From contig NZ_PPTF01000073.1 in the NCBI RefSeq assembly GCF_002902845.1, positions 177,808 to 241,807 of the forward strand: a DNA stretch of 64,000 nt. Reading direction: 5' to 3'. The position numbers were made by a program, and so were the translations under genes. Shown here one piece after another: positions 18,565 through 29,717 of the stretch. The notes under the pieces are model-generated. The model had not been told where the DNA came from and did not search any database. It was given only the letters and a program-made list of their open reading frames with translations. Positions within the stretch are counted from its first letter, which is position 1. Every line of letters begins with the position of its first letter. The stretch is from Chromobacterium sinusclupearum. Lineage in GTDB: Bacteria > Pseudomonadota > Gammaproteobacteria > Burkholderiales > Chromobacteriaceae.

Positions 18565-19275
18565 ATGGCACAACACATTCTCATCGTGGAAGACGACGCC
18601 AGGCTGGCGGAATTGATCGCGGCCTATCTGACCAAGCATGGTTATCAGGTTAGCCTGCATGGCCGCGGCGACACCGCGCCGGCGGTCATCCTGGACACCC
18701 GGCCCGACCTGGTGGTGCTGGACGTGATGCTGCCGGGCCGTGAAGGCTTCGACGTCTGCCGCGACGTGCGCCCGCACTACAGCGGCCGCATTCTGATGAT
18801 GACAGCGCGCGACGAAGACGTGGATGAAATCCTCGGCCTGGAACTGGGCGCTGACGATTACCTGGCCAAGCCGGTGGAGCCGCGCCGGCTGTTGGCGCGC
18901 ATCCGCGCCCTGCTGCGGCGCAGCGGCGCGCAAGCGGAAGGCGGCGGCGTCGTAGTGGAGAACGACAGCATCACCTTCGGCCAGTTTCGCATCAGCCAGG
19001 CCACGCGCGAGGCGCTGCTCGGCGACGAGCAGATCGAGCTGACCACGGCCGAATTCGACCTGTTGTGGCTGTTGGCCACTCACGCCGGCCAGGTGCTGTC
19101 GCGCGACGACATCATGAGCGAGCTGCGCGGCATCGGCTTCGACGGCCTGGACCGTTCGATCGACGCCCGCATCTCGCGGCTGCGCCGCAAGCTGGGCGAC
19201 AACCCCGACACCCCGGCCCGCATCAAGACCGTGCGCGGCAAGGGTTATTTGTTCTCGCGCAGCGACTGGGAATAA
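18565..19275 (+). CDS. OmpR-family response regulator, RstA-like
   Basis: This 236-residue regulator has a receiver domain (residues 1-115) with the acidic pocket EDD near residue 10, phosphoacceptor Asp in LVVLDVMLPG and the conserved Lys in DDYLAKPVEPRRLL. It is followed by a winged-helix DNA-binding domain ending in KTVRGKGYLFS. The DEDVDEILGLELGADDY segment is typical of RstA-type regulators. A longer frame from 18523 exists, but ATG 18565 begins exactly at the receiver domain. Its cognate kinase gene starts 2 nt after its stop. The signal is unknown. Confidence 0.9.
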   Translation: MAQHILIVEDDARLAELIAAYLTKHGYQVSLHGRGDTAPAVILDTRPDLVVLDVMLPGREGFDVCRDVRPHYSGRILMMTARDEDVDEILGLELGADDYLAKPVEPRRLLARIRALLRRSGAQAEGGGVVVENDSITFGQFRISQATREALLGDEQIELTTAEFDLLWLLATHAGQVLSRDDIMSELRGIGFDGLDRSIDARISRLRRKLGDNPDTPARIKTVRGKGYLFSRSDWE

Positions 19276-19277
19276 AC

Positions 19278-20630
19278 ATGTCGCCGAAAAAGCTGCGCGT
19301 CTGGTTCAAGCCTACACTGGGCACCCTGTTCGCACGCTACTTCCTGATCACCATGCTGGTGGAGCTGTTGATCATCATCGGCTTCGGCTTTCTGGTGACC
19401 AAGCTGTATGAAACCAGCGACCAGTCCAGCCGAGTGCATTTCATGAACGGCACCGTGGCGCTGATTCAAGACCGGCTGCTGCAGCAACCGCCGCAACGCT
19501 GGGATGCCGAACTGGCCAATCTGTCCAGCCGCTTCAGCTATCCCTTGCGGCTGGTCGATCAGCCACCGGCCGACATCGCCAAGGACGCCGCTCCGCTGTT
19601 GCGCCAGGGCAAACCGTATCTCGACAGCGACAACCAGCTGCTGTATGTGACGATGCCGGGCGACAAACGCCTGCTGGCGCTGGGCCCGCTGGATGTGCAA
19701 TCCAGCGAGAGCACCTGGATCAGCGAGGACATTCAGGTGCTGCTGATCTGGATGCTGCTGTCCGGCAGCACCCTGGGCACCCTGCTCTATTTCATTCTGC
19801 GGCCGCTGTGGACCGATCTGCTGGAAGTGAGGCGCACCGCCGAGGCCTTTGCCGAGGGCGACTTCAGCGCCCGCGCGCGCTCCGCCACCAGCCGGCTGTT
19901 CGCGCCGCTGCCGCTGGCCTTCAACAGCATGGCCTCGCGGCTGGAGCGACAGATGGAAACGCGCCAAGCGCTGTCGCACGCCATCGCCCATGAGATTCGC
20001 ACCCCCATCGCCCGGCTGCGCTTCGGCCTGACCATGCTGGAGGAGGAGGAAGATCCCAAGGAATGGCAGCGCTACCGCGACGGCATGGAACGCGATATGC
20101 AGGAGCTGGAAGAACTGATCAATTCCAGCATGGAATTCTCCAAACTCAGGCGCAGCGAGGTTCCGCTGCACCTGGAGACGATCGATCTGTTCGACTGGTT
20201 CGACGACCTGATCGACTTGGTCACGCCCCTGAAACCCGCCAATCTGGCCTTGACGCTGGACTGTCCGCACGAGGACGGCGCCTTCGACCGCAAGCTGATG
20301 TACATCGCCACCCGCAATCTGCTGCTGAATGCCTTCAAGTACGCCCACGCCCAGGTCAGGATGAAGGTCTACCACCAAGGCGAGCAGTTGATCATAGAAG
20401 TGGACGATGACGGCTGCGGCATTCCAGAGGAAGACTGCGACAAAGTGTTCGAGCCCTTCCTGCGGCTAGATCGCAGCCGCGACCGCGCCACCGGCGGCCA
20501 CGGCCTGGGCCTATCGTTCGTCCGCTTGATCGCCGAACACCACCACGGCCAGGCCAGCGCCGGCGCCAGCGATCTGGGCGGCGCGCGCTTTCGCATGATC
20601 ATTGCGCAACCGTCGCTGCCGCCGCAATAA
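19278..20630 (+). CDS. Sensor histidine kinase, RstB-like
   Basis: This 450-residue inner-membrane kinase has two membrane segments (~residues 20-42 and ~155-177) enclosing a periplasmic sensor of ~110 residues. A HAMP linker follows, then the phosphoacceptor His in SHAIAHEIRTPIARLRF and an ATPase domain with N (NLLLNAFKYA), G1 (DDDGCGIP), F (FEPFLRLD) and G2 (GGHGLGLSF) boxes. It pairs with the adjacent RstA-like regulator. The ATG at 19278 immediately follows the regulator stop; the longer frame upstream overlaps the regulator and is rejected. Confidence 0.92.
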   Translation: MSPKKLRVWFKPTLGTLFARYFLITMLVELLIIIGFGFLVTKLYETSDQSSRVHFMNGTVALIQDRLLQQPPQRWDAELANLSSRFSYPLRLVDQPPADIAKDAAPLLRQGKPYLDSDNQLLYVTMPGDKRLLALGPLDVQSSESTWISEDIQVLLIWMLLSGSTLGTLLYFILRPLWTDLLEVRRTAEAFAEGDFSARARSATSRLFAPLPLAFNSMASRLERQMETRQALSHAIAHEIRTPIARLRFGLTMLEEEEDPKEWQRYRDGMERDMQELEELINSSMEFSKLRRSEVPLHLETIDLFDWFDDLIDLVTPLKPANLALTLDCPHEDGAFDRKLMYIATRNLLLNAFKYAHAQVRMKVYHQGEQLIIEVDDDGCGIPEEDCDKVFEPFLRLDRSRDRATGGHGLGLSFVRLIAEHHHGQASAGASDLGGARFRMIIAQPSLPPQ

Positions 20631-20726
20631 GTCACTCACCGTCACAAAGCGCCGACAGGAAGCCAACAGACCGCTTGCCGGCCATTCCGGATAATCCCAT
20701 CATCAACTCATCAGGGATTATGCAGA

Positions 20727-22602
<1,876 letters not shown>

Positions 22603-22708
22603 ACCAGCATGGGCTGGCCTTCGCGCAACCCACAGCGGCGGCGGGATCGGGTATCCTAGCCGGTTTGCTGGCCTAAGCGCCTTCTGACCAACGACTCCGG
22701 AATCATCG

Positions 22709-24361
22709 ATGCACCACTCCAAGGCCACTGACCTGCCCCGCGCGCTGGAAACCGCGCTCTGGCTGCTGTTCGCGCTGATCTGGTTCGGCAGTCTCGGCTA
22801 CCGCGGCCTGATCCACGCCGACGAGGGCCGCTACGCGACCATCTCGCTGTTCATGCTGCACAGCGGCGACTGGATCACGCCCCGGCTCAACGGTTTGCTG
22901 TATTTCGAAAAGCCCATCCTGCAATACTGGATGGGCGCGTTGAGCTTCGCCGCCTTCGGCGTCAACGAGTTCGCCGCCCGCTTCTGGCCGGGCCTGACCG
23001 GCTTCCTCAGCGTGGCGGCGGTGGCGCTGACCGCGCGCAAGCTATGGGGCGTGGACGCCGGCCGCTATGCCGCGCTGGCGGCAGGCGGCATGGCCTGGAT
23101 CATCGCCAACAGCCATTTCCTGTCCTTGGACATGGGCGTCAGCTTCTTCCTGACCGCTGCGTTGTGCGGCTTCCTGCTGGCCCAGCGCGACGGCGCGAGC
23201 CGCGCGGAAACCCGCTGGGCGATGTGGCTGACCTGGGCGGCCATGGCCGGCGCGGTGCTCAGCAAGGGTCTGATCGGCCTGCTGATCCCCGGCGCCACGC
23301 TGGTACTGTACAGCCTCATCAACTGGCAATGGGCGTTCTGGAAACGCATGCACTGGCTCAGCGGCCTGGCGCTGTTCTTCGCGCTCACCGCGCCGTGGTT
23401 CGTGCTGGTTTCGGAACGCAATCCGGATTTCGCCCACTTTTTCTTCATTCGCGAACATTTCGAACGCTTTCTGACCACCGAACACAAACGTACCGGCGCG
23501 CCATGGTATTTCGTGCCCTACCTGATTCTGGGCCTGCTGCCGTGGACCACGCTGCTGCCGCGCCTCGTCAAGGAGGGCTGGGCCGACCGCGCCGCCGGCC
23601 TGCGCGTCGGCCGCCTGCTGCTGATCTGGAGCGTGTTCATCTTCGCCTTCTTCAGCAAGTCCAGCTCCAAGCTGCCGTCCTACATCCTGCCGCTGTTCCC
23701 GGCGCTGGCGCTGCTGCTGGCGCACAGCTTCAGCCGGATGGCGCCGCGCGAGCTGAAAAAGCACATCATCCCGCCGGCCCTGCTGTGGCTGGCGCTGCTG
23801 GCCGCCTGGCCGTTCGCCGGCCGCTTCGCCAACGCCGATTCGCCGCTGGACGTGATCCTGCAGTTTGCCCGCTTCATCGCCGCCGGCGCGGCGCTGTTCC
23901 TGATCAGCGCGGTCTTCGCCTGGCGCGCGCTGGGCCGCCAGCAGATGCTGGCGGCCGTGGCCGCGCTGTCCTTTGGCAGCCTGCTGGCGGTGACGCTGGC
24001 CGCCAGCGGCCACGACAGCTATGGCCGGCTCAAGGGCAGCAAGGCAATCGTCGCGCAAATCCAGCCGTATCTGACGCCGGACAGCGAAATCTACTCCGTC
24101 CGCTACTATGATCAGACCTTCCCGTATTACGTGGGCCGGCCGGTGACGCTGGTGGAGTTCATCGACGAGTTCGAGTTTGGCGAAGGGCAAGAGCCGCAAC
24201 GCTGGATGCCGCATATCGGGCAGTTTGTCGAACGCTGGCGCGCCGCGCCCAAGGCCGTGGCCATGCTGGGAGACGATACCTATCAGGAGCTGCTGAAACA
24301 GGGCCTGCCGATGAAGGTGATCTATCAGGACCCGCGGCGCATGGTGGTGACGAAGCCTTAA
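22709..24361 (+). CDS. arnT: ArnT-like lipid A aminoarabinose transferase (GT83/PMT family)
   Basis: This 550-residue inner-membrane glycosyltransferase has 12-13 membrane helices. The N-terminal DEGRYA motif (HADEGRYATISLFML), followed by YFEKPILQYW, is typical of ArnT, and a periplasmic C-terminal domain follows. It transfers 4-amino-4-deoxy-L-arabinose from undecaprenyl phosphate to lipid A, lowering the negative charge and giving resistance to polymyxin and cationic peptides. The identification rests on both family motifs and the following arn genes. It opens the operon, with an 87-nt gap of repeat DNA before the flippase subunit. Confidence 0.9.
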   Translation: MHHSKATDLPRALETALWLLFALIWFGSLGYRGLIHADEGRYATISLFMLHSGDWITPRLNGLLYFEKPILQYWMGALSFAAFGVNEFAARFWPGLTGFLSVAAVALTARKLWGVDAGRYAALAAGGMAWIIANSHFLSLDMGVSFFLTAALCGFLLAQRDGASRAETRWAMWLTWAAMAGAVLSKGLIGLLIPGATLVLYSLINWQWAFWKRMHWLSGLALFFALTAPWFVLVSERNPDFAHFFFIREHFERFLTTEHKRTGAPWYFVPYLILGLLPWTTLLPRLVKEGWADRAAGLRVGRLLLIWSVFIFAFFSKSSSKLPSYILPLFPALALLLAHSFSRMAPRELKKHIIPPALLWLALLAAWPFAGRFANADSPLDVILQFARFIAAGAALFLISAVFAWRALGRQQMLAAVAALSFGSLLAVTLAASGHDSYGRLKGSKAIVAQIQPYLTPDSEIYSVRYYDQTFPYYVGRPVTLVEFIDEFEFGEGQEPQRWMPHIGQFVERWRAAPKAVAMLGDDTYQELLKQGLPMKVIYQDPRRMVVTKP

Positions 24362-24380
24362 CGCGCTCAATAAGACTTTT

Positions 24381-24433
24381 GCCATGAAATCCAGCAAAGA
24401 CTTTGTTCGTGTTGTTTCGTGGATTTCGTGGCT
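24381..24433. repeat. GCCACGAAAACCACGAAA-type repeat pair, one arm degenerate
   Basis: A degenerate forward copy (24381-24400) and a good reverse copy (24405-24433) fill most of the gap between arnT and the flippase gene. They belong to the same family as 13163-13278 and 24829-24952. Confidence 0.7.
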
Positions 24434-24448
24434 CATTAAGATTAAGAC

Positions 24449-24820
24449 ATGAAACTGATTGAATTTGGATTGATCCTGTTCGGCGTGCTGCTGAATGCCG
24501 CCGCGCAGCTATGCTTGAAGGCCGGCGTGCGCCAGATCGGCCACTTTGATTTTTCGCTGGCCAATGCCTGGCCGACCGCCTGGTCGCTGGCCACCAATCT
24601 GCCCATCATCGGCGGTTTGTCCTGCTATGTGGTCAGCGTGGTGGTGTGGATCATGGCGCTGTCGCGCGTCGAGGTCAGCGTGGCCTACCCCATGCTGTCC
24701 ATCGGCTATGTGGTCAACGCGCTCTTGGCCTACTGGATGTTTGGCGAGGCCCTCACCGCGCAGAAGCTGATCGGCATCGCCGTGATCATTGTCGGCGTGG
24801 TGTTGGTGGCGCGCAGCTGA
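24449..24820 (+). CDS. Small EamA/SMR-type flippase subunit (ArnE/ArnF-like)
   Basis: This 123-residue protein has four membrane helices and the small-multidrug-resistance fold. In arn operons ArnE and ArnF together flip undecaprenyl-phosphate-aminoarabinose across the inner membrane. Only one such gene is visible here, so it may work as a homodimer, or its partner lies elsewhere. Typical features are LCLKAGVRQIG near the N-terminus and ALSRVEVSVAYPMLSIGYVVNALLA-like helices. Repeat DNA flanks it on both sides, and arnB follows after 160 nt. Confidence 0.82.
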   Translation: MKLIEFGLILFGVLLNAAAQLCLKAGVRQIGHFDFSLANAWPTAWSLATNLPIIGGLSCYVVSVVVWIMALSRVEVSVAYPMLSIGYVVNALLAYWMFGEALTAQKLIGIAVIIVGVVLVARS

Positions 24821-24828
24821 TTTTTTTT

Positions 24829-24952
24829 GCCACGAAAACCACGAAAGCACACGAACACAATCTCAACGCTTCGTCTTGCCTGGTTCCGCCAGCTATGGCC
24901 GCATACTATTACGCGTTAAGTTTTTTCCGTGTTATTTCGTGGTTTTCGTGGC
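24829..24952. repeat. Inverted pair of GCCACGAAAACCACGAAA-type repeats
   Basis: A forward copy at 24829-24858 and a reverse copy at 24926-24952 frame about 67 nt of unique sequence between two arn genes. The spacing and orientation match the pair at 13163-13278. Confidence 0.8.
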
Positions 24953-24980
24953 CATAAGAAAAGGTTTTGAAAAGACACTT

Positions 24981-26105
24981 ATGGATTTTCTGCCGTTTAC
25001 CCGTCCCGCCATAGACGAGGACACCATCGCCGCCGTCGGCGAAGTATTGCGCTCCGGCTGGATCACCACCGGCCCGCGCTGCCAACAGCTGGAAGCCGAG
25101 CTGTCCGCCTTTTGCGGCGGCCGTCCGGTGCGGCTGGTTTCGTCCGCCACCGCCGCGTTGGAGATGGCGCTGCAGATCGCCGGCGTCGGCCCCGGCGACG
25201 AAGTCATCACCTGCCCGCTCAGCTGGATCGCCACCGCCAACGTGATCCTGAAAATCGGCGCGACGCCGGTGTTCGTCGATGCCGATCCGGCCACGCGCAA
25301 TATCGACCTCTCCAAGCTGGAAGCGGCTATCACCCCGCGTAGCAAGGCCATCATTCCAGTGGACCTGGCCGGCCTGCCGGTGGATCGCGACCGTCTGTAC
25401 GACATCGCGCGCCGCCATGGCCTGCGCGTGGTGGAAGACGCCGCTCAATCGATGGGCGCCAATTGGCAGGGCCGGCGCATCGGCAGCGAGGGAGACTTGA
25501 TCTCGTTCAGCTTCCACGCCAACAAGAACATGACCAGCGGCGAAGGCGGCTGCCTGGTGCTGAACAATGCAGAGGAAGCCCGGCTGTTCGAGAAGCTGCG
25601 GCTGCAGGGCGTGACTCGCTTCGCCGACGGCACCATGGACGTGGACGTGCTGGGCGGCAAGGCCAACCTCACCGACATCGCCGCCGCGATCGGCCTCGGC
25701 CAGCTGAAACAGCTGGATGGCTTCAACGCCCGCCGCCGCGAACTGGCCAAGCTGTATTTCGCCCACTTTGACCGCTCGCTCGGCTGCGAGCTGCCGCCGG
25801 CGGACTTCGAGCAGTCCAACTGGCACATGTTCCAGCCGCTGCTGCCCTTGCAGCGGATGAGCATCAGCCGCGGCGAGTTCATCGCCCGCATGAAGGCCGA
25901 GCACATCGGCGTCGGCGTGCACTACCCGGCCATGCACCTGTTCACGCTGTTCCGCGAGAAGGGTTACTCCGAGGGGCAGTTCCCGATGGCAGAAGACGTC
26001 GGCGCGCGCACCGTCACGCTGCCGCTGTTCCCGGCCATGCGCGATGAAGACGTGATCCGCGTCTGCCAAACCTTCAGCGCCGTGCTGCGCGCCGTTTTAC
26101 ACTGA
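24981..26105 (+). CDS. arnB: UDP-4-amino-4-deoxy-L-arabinose aminotransferase
   Basis: This 374-residue PLP enzyme of the DegT/DnrJ/EryC1 aminotransferase family makes UDP-4-amino-4-deoxy-L-arabinose from the 4-keto sugar. MDFLPFTRPAIDEDTI and GEVLRSGWITTGP are the usual ArnB opening. The PLP lysine lies in SFHANKNMTSGEGGCLV, and HYPAMHLF lies near the C-terminus. The ATG at 24981 is the first in a good context; the frame extends back through the repeat region, which is not coding. arnC starts 5 nt after its stop. Confidence 0.95.
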   Translation: MDFLPFTRPAIDEDTIAAVGEVLRSGWITTGPRCQQLEAELSAFCGGRPVRLVSSATAALEMALQIAGVGPGDEVITCPLSWIATANVILKIGATPVFVDADPATRNIDLSKLEAAITPRSKAIIPVDLAGLPVDRDRLYDIARRHGLRVVEDAAQSMGANWQGRRIGSEGDLISFSFHANKNMTSGEGGCLVLNNAEEARLFEKLRLQGVTRFADGTMDVDVLGGKANLTDIAAAIGLGQLKQLDGFNARRRELAKLYFAHFDRSLGCELPPADFEQSNWHMFQPLLPLQRMSISRGEFIARMKAEHIGVGVHYPAMHLFTLFREKGYSEGQFPMAEDVGARTVTLPLFPAMRDEDVIRVCQTFSAVLRAVLH

Positions 26106-26110
26106 GACTC

Positions 26111-27061
26111 ATGAATACCGCCATCAACCTTTCCGTCGTCATCCCGGTCTACAACGAACAGGACGTGCTGCCGGCGCTGTTCGACCGCCTGTACCCCGCG
26201 CTCGATGCGCTGAACCTGCGCTACGAGATCGTGTTCGTCAACGACGGCAGCCGCGACAAAAGCGCCGCCATGCTGGCCGATCAGTTTGCCCAGCGGCCGG
26301 ACGTCACGCGCGTGGTGCTGTTCAACGGCAACTTCGGCCAGCACCGCGCCATCCTGGCCGGTTTCGAGCACAGCCGCGGCGAACGCGTGGTGACGCTGGA
26401 CGCCGACCTGCAGAACCCGCCGGAAGACATCGGCCTGCTGCTGGCCGAGATGGACAAGGGCCACGACTACGTCGGCTCCATCCGCCGCCAGCGTAACGAC
26501 AGCCTGTGGCGCCACGTGGCCAGCCGCGCGATGAACCGGCTGCGCGAGAAGCTGACCCGCATCAAAATGACCGACCAAGGCTGCATGATGCGCGCCTACA
26601 GCCGCCGCATCATCGACACCATCAATCAATGCAATGAGCTGCACACCTTCATTCCGGCGCTGGCCTACCAGTTTGCGCAAAATCCGACCGAAGTGACCGT
26701 CGGCCATGAGGAGCGCTTCGCCGGCGAATCCAAGTACTCGCTGTACAGCCTGATCCGGCTGAACTTCGACCTGATGACCGGCTTCTCCATCGTCCCGCTG
26801 CAATGGTTCTCGCTGCTGGGCATGGCGGTGTCCGCCGGCTCGGGCCTGCTGGTGGTCTACCTGCTGCTGCGCCGGCTGATCTTGGGGCCGGAAGTCGGCG
26901 GCGTGTTCACGCTGTTCGCCATCGCCTTCTTCCTGATCGGCATCGCGCTGTTCGGCATCGGCCTGCTGGGCGAATACATCGGCCGCATCTATCAAGAAGT
27001 GCGCTCGCGCCCGCGCTATGTGATTCAGGCGGTGCTGGAACAAAAGGGAGAGCAGGCATGA
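26111..27061 (+). CDS. arnC: Undecaprenyl-phosphate 4-deoxy-4-formamido-L-arabinose transferase
   Basis: This 316-residue GT2 glycosyltransferase begins LSVVIPVYNEQDVLP, has the DxD motif in VTLDADLQNPPEDI and ends with two membrane helices (~residues 230-300) followed by GLLGEYIGRIYQEVRSRP. It attaches formamido-arabinose to undecaprenyl phosphate on the cytoplasmic face of the inner membrane. Its stop overlaps the start of the formyltransferase gene as ATGA, so the two are translationally coupled. Confidence 0.95.
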   Translation: MNTAINLSVVIPVYNEQDVLPALFDRLYPALDALNLRYEIVFVNDGSRDKSAAMLADQFAQRPDVTRVVLFNGNFGQHRAILAGFEHSRGERVVTLDADLQNPPEDIGLLLAEMDKGHDYVGSIRRQRNDSLWRHVASRAMNRLREKLTRIKMTDQGCMMRAYSRRIIDTINQCNELHTFIPALAYQFAQNPTEVTVGHEERFAGESKYSLYSLIRLNFDLMTGFSIVPLQWFSLLGMAVSAGSGLLVVYLLLRRLILGPEVGGVFTLFAIAFFLIGIALFGIGLLGEYIGRIYQEVRSRPRYVIQAVLEQKGEQA

Positions 27062-27972
27062 AGGCCGTGGTTTTCGCCTACCACAATGTCGGCGTGCGCT
27101 GCCTGAAGGCGCTGATCGGCCGCGGCGTCGATGTCTCTCTGGTCGTCACCCACCAAGACAACCCAAACGAAAACATCTGGTTTGGCAGCGTGGCCCAGGT
27201 GGCGCGCGAACACGGCATTCCCGTCATCACGCCGGACGATCCAAATACGCCGGAAGTGGTGGAGCAGGTCCAAGCCTGCCAGGCGGATTTCCTGTTCTCC
27301 TTCTATTACCGCCACATGCTGAAAGCGCCGCTGTTGGAAGCCGCCCGTCGCGGCGCGTACAATATGCACGGCTCGCTGCTGCCCAAGTACCGCGGCCGGG
27401 TGCCGATCAACTGGGCCATCATCCATGGCGAGACCGAAACCGGCGCCACCTTGCACCAGATGAACGTCAAGCCGGACAACGGCCCCATCGTCGATCAGAT
27501 GGCGGTGCCCATCCTGCCGGACGATACCGCCGACGAAGTATTCGCCAAGGTCACGCTGGCGGCGGAAATAGTGTTGTGGCGCAGCCTGCCCGGCCTGATC
27601 GCCGGCAGCGCGCCGCATATCCAGCAGGATTTAAGCCTGGGCGGCTATTTTGGCGGGCGCAAGCCGGAAGACGGCCGCATCAATGCGCAAGCCAGTGCCG
27701 AACAACTGCACAACTTCGTGCGCGCGCTGACGCGGCCGTTTCCAGGCGCTTTCGCCGACACCCGCGCCGGCCGCCTGCTATTGTGGAAAACGCTGCGCGC
27801 AGGCGAATCCAAACCAGCCGCGCGCGCCGAGCTTTACGCCGCCGACGGCCAGCTGTGGCTGCGCTGCTCCGACGGCGGCTGCCTGATGGTGCTGGAAGCG
27901 GAGCTGGAAGGCCTGCCGCTGACTGCCGACAACTTCGCCGGCCGCGTTGGAACCGACGCGCTGGCGCTGTAA
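27058..27972 (+). CDS. arnA: Stand-alone ArnA formyltransferase domain
   Basis: This 304-residue protein corresponds to only the N-terminal half of E. coli ArnA (660 aa), the UDP-4-amino-4-deoxy-L-arabinose formyltransferase. The catalytic Asn-x-His pair is in YNMHGSLLPKYRGR and the Asp in VKPDNGPIVDQ. The dehydrogenase half is encoded as a separate protein 42 nt downstream. The start ATG 27058 overlaps the arnC stop; the longer frame inside arnC is rejected. The split is seen directly and is not a frameshift, since both parts have their own start and stop and a proper intergenic gap. Confidence 0.92.
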   Translation: MKAVVFAYHNVGVRCLKALIGRGVDVSLVVTHQDNPNENIWFGSVAQVAREHGIPVITPDDPNTPEVVEQVQACQADFLFSFYYRHMLKAPLLEAARRGAYNMHGSLLPKYRGRVPINWAIIHGETETGATLHQMNVKPDNGPIVDQMAVPILPDDTADEVFAKVTLAAEIVLWRSLPGLIAGSAPHIQQDLSLGGYFGGRKPEDGRINAQASAEQLHNFVRALTRPFPGAFADTRAGRLLLWKTLRAGESKPAARAELYAADGQLWLRCSDGGCLMVLEAELEGLPLTADNFAGRVGTDALAL

Positions 27973-28014
27973 AAGAATTCGATTATTCCGCCTATGGGCG
28001 AGTGAGGACATCCA

Positions 28015-29058
28015 ATGAAAAAAGTACTGATCCTGGGCGTGAACGGTTTCATCGGCCACCACCTGACCAAACGCATCATCGAAACCACCGACTGGGAAAT
28101 CTACGGCATGGACATGCATGCCGACCGCGTGGCCGAGTGGAAAGACCATCCGCGCTTCCACTTCTTCGAGGGCGACATCACCATCAACAAGGAGTGGATC
28201 GAATACCACGTCAAGAAGTGCGATGTGGTGCTGCCGCTGGTGGCCATCGCCACGCCGTCCACGTATGTGAATAACCCGCTGCGCGTGTTCGAGCTGGACT
28301 TCGAAGCCAACCTGCCCATCGTGCGCCAGTGCGTGAAGTACAAGAAGCACCTGGTATTCCCGTCCACTTCGGAAGTCTACGGCATGAGCCAGGACGCCGA
28401 GTTCGACCCGGAAAACTCCCAGCTGATCTACGGCCCGATCAACAAGCCGCGCTGGATCTACGCCTGCTCCAAGCAGCTGATGGACCGCGTGATCCACGCC
28501 TACGCCATGGAAGAAGGCCTGAATTACACCCTGTTCCGCCCCTTCAACTGGATCGGCGGCGGCCTGGACAACATCAACACGCCGAAGGAAGGCTCTAGCC
28601 GCGTGATCACCCAGTTCCTGGGCCACATCGTCCGCGGCGAAACCATCAAGCTGGTGGATGGCGGCAATCAGAAGCGCGCCTTCACCTATGTGGACGACGG
28701 CATCAGCGCGCTGATGAAGATCATCGAGAACAAGGACGGCAAAGCCACCGGCCAGATCTACAATATCGGCAACCCAGCCAACAACTATTCCATCCGCGAG
28801 CTGTCGCAAATGATGATCGACCTGGCCCGCGTCTACCCGGAATACCAGTTGAACGCCGACAAGGTCAAAGTGGAAGAAACCACCTCCGGCCAGTATTACG
28901 GCAAGGGCTATCAGGATGTGCAAAACCGCGTGCCCAAAATCAGCAACACCATGGCTGATCTGGACTGGAAGCCGAGCGTGACCATGGCCGACGCCCTGCG
29001 CGGCATCTACGACTACTACCGCGACCAAGTGGCCGCCAGCCGCGATCTGTCGGTGTAA
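28015..29058 (+). CDS. arnA: Stand-alone ArnA dehydrogenase/decarboxylase domain (bifunctional UDP-GlcA decarboxylase)
   Basis: This 347-residue SDR-type enzyme corresponds to the C-terminal half of E. coli ArnA, which oxidatively decarboxylates UDP-glucuronate to the 4-keto-pentose. It has the NAD-binding motif LGVNGFIGHH, the catalytic Ser/Glu in STSEVYG and the YxxxK motif in YACSKQLMD. The family name UDP-4-keto-pentose synthase fits. It lies 42 nt after the formyltransferase gene. No ugd/pmrE gene to supply UDP-glucuronate is in the window. A REP-like hairpin follows its stop. Confidence 0.94.
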   Translation: MKKVLILGVNGFIGHHLTKRIIETTDWEIYGMDMHADRVAEWKDHPRFHFFEGDITINKEWIEYHVKKCDVVLPLVAIATPSTYVNNPLRVFELDFEANLPIVRQCVKYKKHLVFPSTSEVYGMSQDAEFDPENSQLIYGPINKPRWIYACSKQLMDRVIHAYAMEEGLNYTLFRPFNWIGGGLDNINTPKEGSSRVITQFLGHIVRGETIKLVDGGNQKRAFTYVDDGISALMKIIENKDGKATGQIYNIGNPANNYSIRELSQMMIDLARVYPEYQLNADKVKVEETTSGQYYGKGYQDVQNRVPKISNTMADLDWKPSVTMADALRGIYDYYRDQVAASRDLSV

Positions 29059-29096
29059 TCCCCCAAGCCGTGGGGCGTTCCGCCCCTCGCGCTGAT

Positions 29097-29128
29097 GGCG
29101 GAACGCCCCTTTGGGGCTTCCGCCCTAC
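29097..29128 (-). repeat. REP-like hairpin with GTAG foot
   Basis: Read on the minus strand it begins GTAGGGCGGAAGCCCC and folds into GGCGGAA/TTCCGCC plus GGGGC arms. It lies between the arnA dehydrogenase gene and grpB. The shape (GTAG foot plus imperfect palindrome) is that of REP elements. Confidence 0.7.
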
Positions 29129-29136
29129 TTCCAAAC

Positions 29137-29655
29137 ATGGCCGACACCCTACAGATCGCTCCCTACCACCCTGGCTGGCCGCAGTGTTTTGAACAAACGG
29201 CAGCGACTATCCTCGTCGCGCTGGGCGAACTGGCGGATCAGGCCATCATCGAGCACATCGGCAGCACCGCCGTGCCGGGTCTGCCCGCCAAACCCGTCAT
29301 CGACATCATGTTGGGCTTGCCGCGATTAAGCGACCTCGAACCCTATTTTCCGGCGCTGGCCGCAGCCGGTTTTCATCATCAGCCGCAAATGGCCGCCGCC
29401 ATGCCGGACCGGCATTACTTCACCCAGCCCGCCCATCTGCCGCGCCAAGTCCATCTGCATGCGGTGACGCTGGACTCGGATTTTTGGCGGGACAAGCTGC
29501 TGTTCCGCGACGCGCTGCGCGCCGACTCCGCGTTACGAGAACGCTACGCCGCGCTGAAGCAACAATTAGCCGAGCAAAACGGCGACGACCGCGCCGGCTA
29601 CACCGAAGCCAAAAGCGGCTTCATCAACGCAGCGCTGGCGGCGGCAAAGCGGTAA
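29137..29655 (+). CDS. GrpB/UPF0157 family protein
   Basis: This 172-residue protein has the GrpB hallmarks: IAPYHPGWPQCFEQ at the start, IEHIGSTAVPGLPAKPVIDIMLGL in the middle (nucleotidyltransferase-fold strand with Asp) and RHYFTQPAHLPRQVHLHAV. Some family members are linked to CoA or dephospho-CoA metabolism, but the function here is unknown. It separates arnD from the rest of the operon and is framed by REP-like hairpins on both sides, which suggests insertion into the operon. Confidence 0.88.
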   Translation: MADTLQIAPYHPGWPQCFEQTAATILVALGELADQAIIEHIGSTAVPGLPAKPVIDIMLGLPRLSDLEPYFPALAAAGFHHQPQMAAAMPDRHYFTQPAHLPRQVHLHAVTLDSDFWRDKLLFRDALRADSALRERYAALKQQLAEQNGDDRAGYTEAKSGFINAALAAAKR

Positions 29656-29717
29656 ACTCGCAGCAAATTCTTGCGGGCAAGACCATCTTGCCCACCCCAT
29701 ATCCGCCGGGAGCTTGG

